64,000 nt of DNA from Tubulanus polymorphus. Lineage: Eukaryota; Nemertea; Palaeonemertea; Tubulaniformes; Tubulanidae. Under the pieces are notes generated by a model. That model had not been told where the DNA came from. It saw only the letters and a list, made by a program, of their open reading frames with translations, and did no database searches. The translations under genes and the position numbers were made by a program. The stretch is from the NCBI RefSeq assembly GCF_964204645.1, contig NC_134032.1:15934775-15998774 (forward strand). Direction: 5' to 3'. Shown piece by piece: positions 36,796 to 48,100 of this stretch. Each line of letters begins with the position of its first letter. Position 1 is the stretch's first letter.

Positions 36796-39700
36796 GTGTG
36801 TAATTCTTCTGTTCAGGAAATGGCCCCATTATAGTATTAATTATTTCAATAATTGATCTGAGTTAGATCATTCTCGAACCCATCGTGTCCAAAATTATTC
36901 GACTTTAATCTGGATGTTTGCTGTTTGTCCTATTAGAATGTGTAGAGTTGAGGGTATACGGTGAGTGTACTGTAGTGTTAGTCAGTGTGGAGCTGTGGGT
37001 TTTTACTCTTGGCTCACGAGCAATCTGTATGTACCACAACTGACTGACTGTATCCCTGAGCGTACTTCTCATCCGTACCCAGCTTCTCTGCTGGCTCCCG
37101 TCGCCATGGTTACATCTATAAGATAACCTGCAGGGTAGGATGATAATCAGGAGAGCCCTGGGTTAACCCTTTATCTGCTACAACAGCAGCAGCAGTAGTA
37201 GTAAAGCCCTGGGTTAACCCTTTATCTGCTACAACAGCAGTAGTAAAGCCCTGGGTTAACCCTTTATCTCCTACAGCAGCAGCAGCAGTAGTAGTAAAGC
37301 CCTGGGTTAACCCTTTATCTCCTACTGCAGCAGTAGTAAAGCCCTGGGTTAACCCTTTATCTGCAGTAGCAGCAGCAGTAGTAAAGCCCTGGGTTAACCC
37401 TTTATCTCCTACAGTAGCAGTAGTAAACAGCAAAAAACATATCTGAAAATCTATAGCAGAAACTTTTAAATGACATGAAAAGCCTGGCTCAGTAAAAGTC
37501 GAATCAATTAGAAGCCTTCACTATTTGTTAGTGGTGTTGAACAAGAAGTGATAAGTGGGTCCAGGCCGGGGGGAATTAAATGGGCCCCCAGCAATAACAA
37601 ATTTAAGAACCTTAACAAATAGCAGGGGGGGTGGGTGTGAGGTCTTCCAATCTGTATCTGTATAATTTACATATCTAGATAAATTTTGAATTGTGCAGGA
37701 ATTAATCAGACTGACTTTTAGAGGAGTTGCCTGTAGTCCGCCCGTAGGTTGCCCGTAATCCGCCCGTAGGTTGCCCGTAGTCCACCCGTAGGTTGCCCGT
37801 AGTCCACCCGTAGGTTGCCCGTAGTCCGTGGTCAACCACCAGTCCGCCTGTAATCACTCCGTAGATGTGACCTGTTCACGGTCGTTTGTTACAACTGCCT
37901 CCATTGTTGCAGTGTTTCAGTGATGATACGACTCCGGTTCGTAGTAAATCTCTAGTTTCCCTTCGCCTCTTCCAGGTGGCGTTGGCTTCATCGCTATGGC
38001 GACGAAATCGTCGATAATGTCACCGCTGAGGAGGGAACGGAGAAATCACTCATCGTCATGGCAACAACAACAGAACCGCGACGGGGATGATGTTACTAAA
38101 CGAGCACTAGGTGGCGCTGTTTTTGATAAACCACGGGTAGACTGGTCATCTTGCAGGCCGCTAGATGGCGCTGTTGTTGATGGACGGTCATCTGGCAGGG
38201 CACTAGATGGCGCTGCGTTTGACGGACAGTCGTCTGGCAGATTCCCGTGTCCAACATGTGATAAAACGTTTAAACATAAATCTAATTTGTATCGACACGT
38301 CAGTGTTCACTCAGGGCGTAACGTTCACACGTGTCCGGTGTGCGCAAAAATATACTTCAGATCAGACCTGTTTAAATCACACCTTATTAATCATCACTCC
38401 TCCAAAACTACGCCCCCTCTTCCTCCGAGGAGGAGGTAACTCCTCATCCTCCTAAACTACACCCCCTCCTCCAAGGAGGTAACGCCTCCCGGACCCTGCC
38501 GTTCATTGATAGATTATTATTGAGATTAGAGTATGATATAAAGTCAAACTTTTGATAATTAGATATTTTGCGAAATAATAAATATGTATTGTGAAGTGTG
38601 ATTCATTGGTTTGATTTATTCCTTGGTGTAGAACTGGGTTCAGAACTGTGGAACTGGGTTCAGAACTGGGTTCAGAACTGTGGAACTGGGTTCAGAACTG
38701 TGGAACTGGGTTCAGAACTGTGGAACTGGGTTCAGAACTATGGAACTGGGTTCAGAACACTGTGGAACTGGGTTCAAAACTGTGGAAATGGGTTCAGAAC
38801 TGTGGAACTGGGTTCAGAACTGTAGAACTGGGTTCAGTACTGTGGAACTGAGTTCAGAACTGTGGAACTGGGTTCAAAACTGTAGAACTGGGTTCAGAAC
38901 AGTCGAACTGGGTTCAGAACTGTAGAACTGGGTTCAGAACTGTGGAACTGGGTTCAGAACTGTAGAACTGGGTTCAGTACTGTGGAACTGGGTTCAAAAC
39001 TGTGGAACTGGGTTCAGAACTGTGGAACTGGGTTCAGAACTGTGGAACTGAGTCCAGAACTGTGGAACTGGGTTCAGAACTGTAGAACTGGGTTCAGAAC
39101 TGTGGAACTGGGTTCAGAACTGTAGAACTGGGTTCAGTACTGTGGAACTGGGTTCAAAACTGTGGAACTGGGTTCAGAACTGTGGAACTGGGTTCAGAAC
39201 TGTGGAACTGGGTTCAGAACTGTGGAACTGGGTTCAGTACTGTGGAACTGGGTTCAAAACTGTAGAACTGGGTTCAGAACTGTGGAACTGGGTTCAGAAC
39301 TGTAGAACTGGGTTCAGAACTGTGGAACCGCATTCAGAGCTGTGAAAATGGATTCAGGATTGTGGAACTGGATGCTGAACTGTAGAACTGGGTTCAGAAC
39401 TGTGGAACCGCATTCAGAGCTGTGAAAATGGATTCAGGATTGTGGAACTGGATGCTGAACTGTAGAACTGGGTTCAGAACTGTGGAACCGCATTCAGAGC
39501 TGTGAAAATGGATTCAGGATTGTGGAACTGGATGCTGAACTGTGGGTGGAACTTTGTGTAGGGTTTATGGGTTTTGCTGGATGGAAATCTTTTAAATATT
39601 TTTTGTATGATTTCAGATGCGTGTGATGATGAGCCTGTCAGTGGTTGGCACGGTGATGAGTCTGTCAGTGGTTGGCACGGTGATGAGCCTGTCAGTGGTT

Positions 39701-40482
39701 GGCATGGTGACGTATATGTATTACCCCCGAGTGATTGTGAGGATGATACGATCGTTACAGGGGGCGCCACTGGTTTCAACTTTAAAATAGAATCGGTCGA
39801 GGGTAGTTACTACGACGACGGTGATGATGATGATGATGATGAAGATGATGATAGAGGAATCGGAGAATCACGATTCCTGCGTACCGATTCAGATGACGAG
39901 GTTATCGTCGTTATGCCTCCCTCCTCCGTTCAGCCTCATTCTCATTCATCTCGTAAATCGTCGACTCCTCGTAAAATCAATAAACACGGGTTTATACAGA
40001 GCGTTACCGCCGGCGACCATAACAATACGAGTAGCGTCGGCGGGGTCGTCGTCGGTAACGATTCGAACGAACAATGTCAGTCGATTTTCCCCGAGTTACC
40101 GCAGCAGTTCGTCGTCGGTGATTCTAGTCAACAATCGGAGCAGTTCGGAGACGTTTATTACGCGTCGTCGACGGCGACCGATCATCAGCGATCGCCGGGC
40201 GCGGATAAAAGTAAAAAACGGTTCGGATGCGATCAGTGTATGGCGACGTTCGCGAGTACCCGTAATCTGCGGCGTCATAAACTCATCCACACGGGAGTCC
40301 GTCCGTTTAAATGTGACTATTGCGATAAAGCTTATTGTCGTAGAGATCAACTGAAAATGCATATGACGAGTAATCATTTAGAACGTTTCGATGAGTCGAC
40401 TGACAATCAACAATCATCATCACGTCACATGCAGGACAATCATCAGCAGCAGCAGCAGCACGCCTTAAACGAGACTATTTGA
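33511..40482 (+). CDS. C2H2 zinc-finger gene with two alternative terminal exons
   Basis: Common exons 33511-33667 and 34040-34903 end in phase 1. Two possible last exons accept that phase: 37976-38439 (form A, 494 residues) and 39617-40482 (form B, 628 residues). The start ATG has a strong context (GCCGCCATG). The N-terminal 52 residues ([17 protein letters not shown] and on) are not a domain I recognise. The second exon is basic, then Ser/Asn-rich, with possible SUMO sites IKQE and VKLE. Each terminal exon has two C2H2 fingers, its own stop and downstream AATAAA. The product is probably a nuclear DNA-binding protein whose fingers change with the isoform. Intron 34904-37975 contains several minisatellites. 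The alternative is a single transcript plus one silent exon; RNA data are needed to decide. Confidence 0.75.
33807..33961. mobile_element. MITE-like element, family 5, copy 1
   Basis: Left end GGCTAAAAAAAAATTGATAC then CTTGTTTCTCCGC pairs over about 33 bp with the right end GCGGAGAAACAAGGTATCAT then TTTTGTTTAGCC. Short TTA-like flanks may be a target-site duplication. A second copy lies at 50761-50977. Confidence 0.85.
34930..35510. repeat. 25-bp minisatellite, about 23 copies
   Basis: CAGTTACTGGACTAAACCTG plus CAGTC units with CCGG/CCAG variation. It starts about 30 bp after the donor at 34904. Confidence 0.95.
35685..35855. repeat. 42-bp tandem repeat, 4 copies
   Basis: TTGAGGGCCTTCACTCTGGG then TCCGTGGCCCTATGAGGTTA, repeated with drift. 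Confidence 0.9.
36699..36794. repeat. TA dinucleotide microsatellite, about 96 bp
   Basis: Uninterrupted TATATA run ending in TACGTGTG. Confidence 0.97.
37135..37432. repeat. About 45-50-bp repeat with GTAGTAAAGCCCTGGGTTAA, 6 copies
   Basis: Units contain CCCTGGGTTAACCCTTTATC separated by a variable CAGCAGTAGTAG part. Confidence 0.92.
37730..37835. repeat. 22-bp repeat, about 5 copies
   Basis: GTAGGTTGCCCGTAGTCCAC-type units just upstream of terminal exon A. Confidence 0.88.
37976..38439 (+). CDS. Alternative terminal exon A with two C2H2 fingers
   Basis: It enters in phase 1 after TCTTCCAG. It contains three copies of a short Leu-Asp-Gly-Ala repeat ([11 protein letters not shown] type) and then fingers [17 protein letters not shown] and [17 protein letters not shown] with a C-terminal His-His. 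It stops at TAA 38437-38439 in a Pro/Arg tail. AATAAA at 38577-38582 would end this form. Confidence 0.75.
38577..38582 (+). terminator. Probable poly(A) signal for terminal exon A
   Basis: AATAAA 138 bp after the stop of exon 37976-38439, followed by TGTATTGTGAAGTGTG, a GT-rich downstream stretch. Confidence 0.5.
38630..39545. repeat. 21-bp minisatellite, over 40 units, ending in a longer repeat
   Basis: GGTTCAGAACTGTGGAACTG units fill the interval between terminal exons A and B. The last 210 bp are three near-identical longer units containing GCATTCAGAGCTGTGAAAAT and ATGCTGAACTG. Confidence 0.95.
39617..40482 (+). CDS. Alternative terminal exon B with two C2H2 fingers
   Basis: It enters in phase 1 after TGATTTCAG. 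It starts with three copies of DEPVSGWHG, then an Asp-rich run, a Ser/Val/Asn-rich stretch, and fingers [17 protein letters not shown] and [17 protein letters not shown] with the standard HTGVRPFK linker. The C-terminus is His/Gln-rich and stops at TGA 40480-40482. AATAAA at 41123-41128 could serve as poly(A) signal. Confidence 0.78.
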
Positions 40483-40484
40483 AT

Positions 40485-40830
40485 ACTTGAGTACTAGCCA
40501 TAGTTAACTCATGGTTTAAACACAAGACTATTTGAGTACTCGAGTACTAGCCATAGTTAAGTCATGTTATAAATACAAGACTATTTGAGTACTCGAGTAC
40601 TGGTCATAGTTTACTCATGGTTTAAACACAAGACTATTTGAATACTCGAGTACTAGCCATAGTTAAGTCATGTTATAAACACAAGACTATTTGAGTAATC
40701 GAGTAAACTATAGTTAAGGCATGTTATAAACACAAGACTATTTGAGTACTCGAGTACTGGTCATAGTTTATTCATGGTTTAAACAAGACTATTTGAATAC
40801 TCGAGTACTAGCCATAGTTTAGTCATGTAC
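40485..40830. repeat. About 56-bp tandem repeat, 6 copies
   Basis: GACTATTTGAGTACTCGAGT then ACTAGCCATAGTTAAGTCAT and a variable TTATAAACACAA part; the first copy overlaps the stop codon of terminal exon B. Confidence 0.92.
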
Positions 40831-41124
40831 ACTGGTTATTGTATTCGATGAGTACCCATTCTGATAGTTGAGGTACTCTTACTCATTCTGTTAAATACCG
40901 ATTAACAGTTCTAAGAGTACCCCATCTCCCAAAATAGGTTTCATGCTTATGATATTAGGTATCCGTATTTCGTCTGTGGATTAATTTGTTCATCCCTCAG
41001 AATATTGAGTTTTGCCCAATTAAGAAATTCTTGAATGAAATTAGAATCAACTTTGTTAACTGATTTCAATTAACAGTCTCAGATCTACAGTAGACTGTAA
41101 GCAAGTAGAGTCCAGGGCACGTAA

Positions 41125-42435
41125 TAAACAGAGGCATTCTGCTCTGTGGCAAGCACAGTCTGGGGCACTCTACTCTGTGGCAAGCACAGTCTGGGGCACT
41201 CTGTTCTGTGGCAAGCGCAGTCTGGGGCACTCTGCTCTGTGGCAAGCGCAGTCTTGGGCACTCTGCTCTGTGGCAACCACAGTCTGGGGCACTCTGCTCT
41301 GTGGCAAACACAGTCTGGGGCACTGCTCTGTGGCAAGCACTGTCTGGGGCACTCTGCTCTGTGGCAAACACAGTCTGGGGCACTCTGCTCTGTGGTAAAC
41401 ACAGTCTGGGGCACTCTGCTCTGTGGCAAGCACAGTCTGGGGCACTCTACTCTGTGGCAAGCACAGTCTGGGGCACTCTGCTCTGTGGCAAGCACAGTCT
41501 GGGGCACTCTGCTCTGTGGCAAGCACAGTCTGGGGCACTCTGCTCTGTGGTAAGCACAGTCTGGGGCACTCTGCTCTGTGGTAAGCACAGTCTGGGGCAC
41601 TCTGCTCTGTGGTAAGCACAGTCTGGGGCACTCTGCTCTGTGGCAAACACAGTCTGGGGCACTCTGCTCTGTGGCAAACACAGTCTGGGGCACTGTGCTC
41701 TGTGGCAAACGCAGTCTGGGGCACTCTGCTCTGTGGCAAACACAGTCCGCAGCACGTGATATCCAGTGGTTATCATACAGTCTGGGGCACTCTGCTCTGT
41801 GGCAAACACAGTCTGGGGCACTCTGCTCTGTGGTAAGCACAGTCTGGGGCACTCTGCTCTGTGGTAAGCACAGTCTGGGGCACTCTGCTCTGTGGCAAAC
41901 ACAGTCTGGGGCACTCTACTCTGTGGTAAGCACAGTCTGGGGCACTCTGCTCTGTGGCAAACACAGTCCGCAGCACGTGATATCCAGTGGTTATCATACA
42001 GTCTGGGGCACTCTGCTCTGTGGCAAACACAGTCTGGGGCACTCTGCTCTGTGGTAAGCACAGTCTGGGGCACTCTGCTCTGTGGTAAGCACAGTCTGGG
42101 GCACTCTGCTCTGTGGCAAACACAGTCTGGGGCACTCTGCTCTGTGGCAAACACAGTCCGGGGCACTCTGCTCTGTGGCAAACACAGTCTGGGGCACTCT
42201 ACTCTGTGGTAAGCACAGTCTGGGGCACTCTGCTCTGTGGCAAACGCAGTCTGGGGCACTCTGCTCTGTGGCAAACGCAGTCTGGGGCACTCTGCTCTGT
42301 GGCAAACACAGTCTGGGGCACTCTGCTCTGTGGTAAGCACAGTCTGGGGCACTCTGCTCTGTGGTAAGCGCAGTCTGGGGCACTCTACTCTGTGGCAAAC
42401 ACAGTCCGCGGCACGTGATATCCAGTGGTTATCAT
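41125..42435. repeat. 31-bp minisatellite, about 42 copies
   Basis: CAGTCTGGGGCACTCTGCTC plus TGTGGCAAACA (variants GTGGTAAGCA). It is interrupted near 41745, 41970 and 42405 by a different unit containing GCACGTGATATCCAGTGGTT. All frames stay open on both strands because a 31-bp unit cycles through frames without a stop. Confidence 0.96.
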
Positions 42436-42551
42436 ACAGTCTACTCTTTTGCTTATTATTCATTCATTGTTCTTTATTTAATTCCGATGAAATATGTTAA
42501 ATAATTGTCTCAAACCAGTTGAAATTTGAAAAACAAACTTTACTCAAACAC

Positions 42552-42703
42552 ATCAGGGGCTGGTTGCATAGTCATGGCTTAGACTTAAGACTAGTCGAAG
42601 ACCAACTTTGTTCTATAGCCAATCCAACAATTTAAGACCGGTCTTATGATTTAAGACCATTTTTAGACTTAAGTCATGACTGTGCAACTGGCCCCTGATC
42701 TAT
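42552..42703. mobile_element. MITE-like element, family 3, copy 1
   Basis: GGTTGCATAGTCATGGCTTA at the left pairs with AAGTCATGACTGTGCAACTG at the right. A second copy is at 58450-58563. Confidence 0.75.
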
Positions 42704-43394
42704 TTATGTTATTAGTAAAAGAAAAAATATCCACAATTCAGATTGATTTTCGTACGCTTCGCGGATGCCCTTGACCAGCTTTAAAAATACAACAAACAAC
42801 TTGAATATTTCTTCGACCGTTTAAGTTTAGTTTCGGTTGTCATAATTTTCAGAAGCATAATTGTATAAATCTTGATTAACAAGAATTTTGAAGAAACTTG
42901 TGGTAGTAACAACCTGCGTATATCTGGTATGATTTGTTGTTTTTTATGTTACGGTGCTTCAATGCATTTAAATTATTATTCTAATATTGTAACTGGGCAG
43001 AGTCTGATGATGTCATCGCGTTCGAAACTTGAGTGAGTTGACAATATTAATCTGCCTTAACTCGCAAATTCTAATCAATGAAAGCAAATGTAAATCAATT
43101 TAATTATCATTATTATTAATATTATTATTATTATTATCATTGTACTGTATTGAATAAGTCTGAAAAATTAGTCGTATTTCCTGATGAATTTCTAATGAAT
43201 TATTTGCTGGATGATGACTGTCATATTAAACTCTGTCTCAAAATTATTGTCTAATACCACTTAGGTGCATTATCTGTGCAGAGTTGCTAGTAGTCTCCGT
43301 TCAGTCTGTGCTAGTAGTCTTTGTTCAGATCTGGTTTTTGAGCTTATCCGACCTGGCTACTGGATGTTTTGCATGACCCTGTCGTTCATTTAGA

Positions 43395-43430
<36 letters not shown>

Positions 43431-45185
43431 AATAGGTTAAATTCTATTTTATGAATTGCATATAAAGATTGTAAGTAGATTGTTGTGCATGGATCGATAT
43501 TATTACTTTCATAATGATATTAAGTAAGTAAAAAACAGCAGTACCTTTTAATAAAAATAGGTGGCGTACGTGTATGTGTGTGAGTATCCGGAGATTATTG
43601 AATCAGTTCTGTTAGATAATAATCACTCTGATATTCAGATAAATATTATTGAAATCTTTTTGTCATTTTGAGTCGCATTCAGTATTTGCAATTCACATAA
43701 TTGTAAGTCTTCATTTTGGATAAGTCGTCAAAACGTCCTGACTGATGGCTTGAGCTGTGAGTCCATTGTATCTTTGCGTCAAATTTGATGATCGAACTGT
43801 GTCCAGTGTCAAGGGCGGATCCAGATATTTTGCGTGGCCTCAAAATTGTTAGGAAATTTAAAAAAAAGAATTTTATAAGAAAATATGAATTATCTGTCAC
43901 ATAGCCTTGGAGAACTCCAAAATATCAAATATCATTGGGAAGCCGTTCGTGATTACTTTTATGCCCTTCAATACCCTGGTCCCCCACCTTCCAAAAATCC
44001 TGGCTCCGCCCTTGAGTTTGTTCAGCTTTGTTGCTCATCTTGTTGATTGCAAAGATATTGATACAATATTTACCTAAAAACTAAACCGGGTTATTTTTGT
44101 TTTGAAATATGAGTTTGTGATGTGTAGGGGTGTGTGTGTGCGTGTGTGTGTGCGTGTGTGTGTGCGTGCAGGTGTTATCAGAAAATTTGAGAAGAAAAAA
44201 ATAATAAATCGACCCATTGTGGTATGAATAGGTAAAATAATGAGGTGTTGTGTTCGTAGACTCGAGGATCGTGGTTCCCACAGAACCACCGGGGGGAACC
44301 ACAGAACCACCGGGTCGAACCACCGGGAATTCGGGAAAAACTTGGAAATTTTGAGATAATGATTCCCAGTTTGGAAATATTTGGAAAAAAATTTCCTCAA
44401 ATCAGGGAAAATATTTGGAAAATTCATTTACATTTCACATATTGCATTTGATATTTCAGCAATTTCCCATTAAAATCACCTTTATTAACGAGTCGCCACT
44501 AACATGTTGACTGTAGAATGATGATATCTATTAATTTTTATGAAGTCCCGATTTCCCATTTTGGAAAATTGAAAAATCACCGATCATGAAGTACTTTGGA
44601 AAAATCCTGGGTGACACTGTTGGAACCATGGAGGATGTTTTTGAGGATACCACTGTCATTGATTCATTGACTCGCACTCGCTTGTTAACCAAGAACCGGA
44701 TAATTAACAACATGAAATTGGTGGCTGATTTCCTAAAATGAATCCAAAAACATGATCAGTCCTTGAATAAGGGCGATTCAGGACATCGGAAAACGCGATA
44801 ATAGTTCACGTGTTCGCCGCCAATGGTTTATAGAGGGGCAGCACTTGACGGTCAGAATCTGACCTACCTATATTCCAACTGTGGCACGCGAGTAACAACG
44901 TATACATCATTCCACGCTATTTTAGACGTCATTTGTATTTGTATGTTATTTCCCGGCATCGGTTTAACTAGATTTTAGCAGCATTGGCGATATGATAAAA
45001 GAAAGGAACATTTTGCAAACTTCTCACAATAAACATACATTTGCAGTTGTGTTTCGTGGAGCTGATTTATTGCATCCCTCAGACCTCATGTTCCATGGAG
45101 CCTCCCTTAATGAATGTAAAATACAAGTACAAATAAACTTTATTGAACAAAGGGTGACAAGCTAGCTGTCATTATCAGTAAAATA

Positions 45186-48100
45186 ATGAGTATTAGAAGT
45201 CGAAGTGATGTTTGGTTGTTCGCTCATCAGTCGATGGAGAGTCTGGCAAACAGTATAGCGGACAGGTGTCAGGATGACACATTCAAACTATCCGACGAAT
45301 CCACTGCCAAAAGACAGGTCAAACCACCAACTAGACCCCCGGCGGCCGGCTATCCCCCTCCCCACACACAGCTGTTTAATTACTGCACTATCAATAAGTG
45401 CTCTTAGCTTTATCTTTATCGAATTTTAAGCTTTTTGCCAAAATCTTTGCCGAAAAAAATGCCTGTGTAAGGCGTTGAACAAGGCTACAGTCTACTAGAT
45501 CTGCGACTCACGTAGTGGACCTCGCTGAAGCCGTGGATGTGGTTAGTCAGTACCCGCCTTTACCATGGAGCAGTCACCAGTTCACTGGTACTGAAACTAC
45601 TTTAAACCCTCAGAATCCCATAAAAACAGCGCCTAGGATACCGGTGCTAAGGGGCGGGGGCAGTGGGTATGAGGCCCCCAATAACCGTTCTTTTATCTTG
45701 TATCCTTGGCCCCGGGGGTTTGGGCTCGTTTTCTGGCCGGAATACAGGTTGAAGATTAGACGATTGTGTTTTACAGGAATACGTGAGGCAGCTATCAGAA
45801 CATCGGTCCACGACGAAACGATCGTTAGAACTTAAAACCACGATTCAATGGAAGAAATTTCCCGACGGTTTTCCAAATTTATTCATCGAAGATGTTAAAC
45901 AAATGGCTGGCAAAGATGGTACGCATGCAACGTTTGATTGGTTCATCGGTTTTAGACACAGTTCTGCTGTTATGAATCCAGGGGCTGCAGTTGCTCAAAA
46001 GTTCGAGTTAACCATTGTATAGTTGACAATTAAAAGTTCATTGTTACTACAATGGTTATCTTTAACCAACTTTTCAGCAACTGCAGCCCTAGTTCCACGG
46101 TTATGAATCCATTTCCACATTTAAGCTGTGAATCTGGGCCTAGTTTCATAGACCGAGTATCAAAGTTATCCCTAGGGGTAAATCCTCAATCTGGGTGACA
46201 ACCACCATAGTTACAATGAGAAACCATGGTTATAACTGACAAATTTCAAAATGTTCCCAGGGAATAATCTTTAACGCTGACACTTTTTTCCGTGTAATGT
46301 TTTAGGATACTGTGATATTTTTCAGTTTTATTTCTGGCTAGTTTCCACACACCGGAGGTGATATTTCAACAGTTGTCCGTCCTGTATGCGATACCAAAGT
46401 AAGTCCTGTCGGCAGCTGGTGTCCGGTCTGTTGTAAAGGGCTCTTCGGGTTAAATGTTTTAGTGTTTTTGAATATATTGTAGATATCTGGCGAGGTCGTT
46501 TACTGTAATACTGCCGTATTTCCCAACTGGTACAATGGAACGAGTCGATACCGAAGGACAAATCGCTACTGCTAAGGTAACGTATGGTAGCTCATCGGTA
46601 ACAGAGTTTTAAAACATTCAAAATAAACTGCTTCAGTTAAAATCAGCCGAGAACTTCATAGAACTAGATACAGGACACAGTTTCACAAAAAGGATTAAAA
46701 AAGGCCTTAATCGATTTAAGAAGTAAACCTTTTTGTGAAACTGGGCCCAGAGGTTTAATTCCAGTTAAAATCAAAACTCTCTTCTTGCCTCAATCTGTTT
46801 GGGTCCCCACAGTTTAGTGAAAGTTGTAATTCATGTTCAATTCTTAGTTAATTATGAGTCAAATTTTAATACCGCGATCCATCTCTTCAACTGATTGAGT
46901 TCATTTTTGACTTAAGATCAGTTCTTTTTTCATTGGTTTAACTCAAATCAACAAAACAACTGTGGAACTGGATCCTGGTGCAGTCAGAGGCTGCAGTTGC
47001 TGAAAGGTTGTTTAGAGTTAACCAGTGGGTATTTGACATAGTGACAATTAAAATTTCATTGTTACAGGGGAATTTATCCGCTGGTTATCTTTAACCCAAT
47101 TTTTGAGCAATTGCAGCCCCTGTATTATAGATATATAACCAGGTTTTTCTGGACTGATTTATTTCAGACATTAGCGACAATACTATCGGCGATACCGATG
47201 ACATCACGAGGTCCGGCTCAGATCATGGTGTTCGATATTCACGCTTTACAAGAGCGATTCTACTTCTCGGAAACCGTCATTCCAAGGTCAGTCGGTCAGC
47301 GAACGACTCCTCACAGTCGCAGCGTATAAATCTGGTTGCTTGGCTACCTTTGATTATATATCGTAAAAGTCCTCCGTGATAATGCCATTGTTGGGATCCA
47401 TGAAAAACAAAGCGTTATGATGAATTTGGCAGTGTTATAAATAATGGTATTTATACTGAATTTGAATTTGATCGAGCAAATTTGTTCTCTGACGTTAAGC
47501 GAGCGGTGGTATAAAACAAGGGGTCCAGGGACGCCGCGCCTGCTCGGGAAAGTTGTTTCAAATTCTCAACAATCTGACAATTTCAATATTCAACGCCCCC
47601 TGGTGACCATATACAAAATAAAATATTGACGTTAAGCGAGCGATGGTATTAAACAAGGGGTCCAGGGACGCCGCGCCCGCTTGGGAAATTTGTTTCAAAT
47701 TCTCAACAATCTAACAATTTCAATATTCAACGCCCCCTGGTGACCATATACAAAAAAAAAATATTGACGTTAAGCGAGAAGTGGTATTAAACAAGGGGTC
47801 CAGGGACACCGCACCTGCTCGGGAAAGTGGTTTCCAATTCGCAACAATCTAACAATTTCAATATTCAACGCCCCCTGGTGACCATATACCAAAAAAAAAA
47901 TATTGACGTTAAGCAAGCAGTGGTATTAAATAGATTGTAGGGTTATAACGTATTGTAACTGTGCATCTGCGATTGTTGATTGTTTGTAGACTTGAGACGG
48001 CGATTCCGTTGTTACACCGAGAGGTCTCGACCCGTCCGGAGATTAACGGTAATATCGCATACGCGTTTCCCGACGACGGAGCGTTCAAACGATTTCATCA

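Larger units (their letters stand above)
40483..45185. other. Spacer between zinc-finger gene and PRPP synthetase gene
   Basis: It holds two large minisatellites (40485-40830, 41125-42435), a family 3 element (42552-42703), ATT microsatellites (43095-43140, 43392-43430), a TG/CG tract (44128-44170) and a solo element end (44830-44852). No gene is supported; open frames inside the 31-bp array are repeat artefacts. Confidence 0.6.

Noticed and set aside
41085-42463. Long Cys/His-containing open frames on both strands, resembling zinc-finger repeats
   Set aside because: Products of a 31-bp repeat without stop words; no splice or start support and all frames are open.
45919-46022. Continuation of the PRPP synthetase frame past 45918
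   Set aside because: Enters a family 2 element; splicing at GATG|GTACGC to 46326 restores the family motif FLASFHTP.
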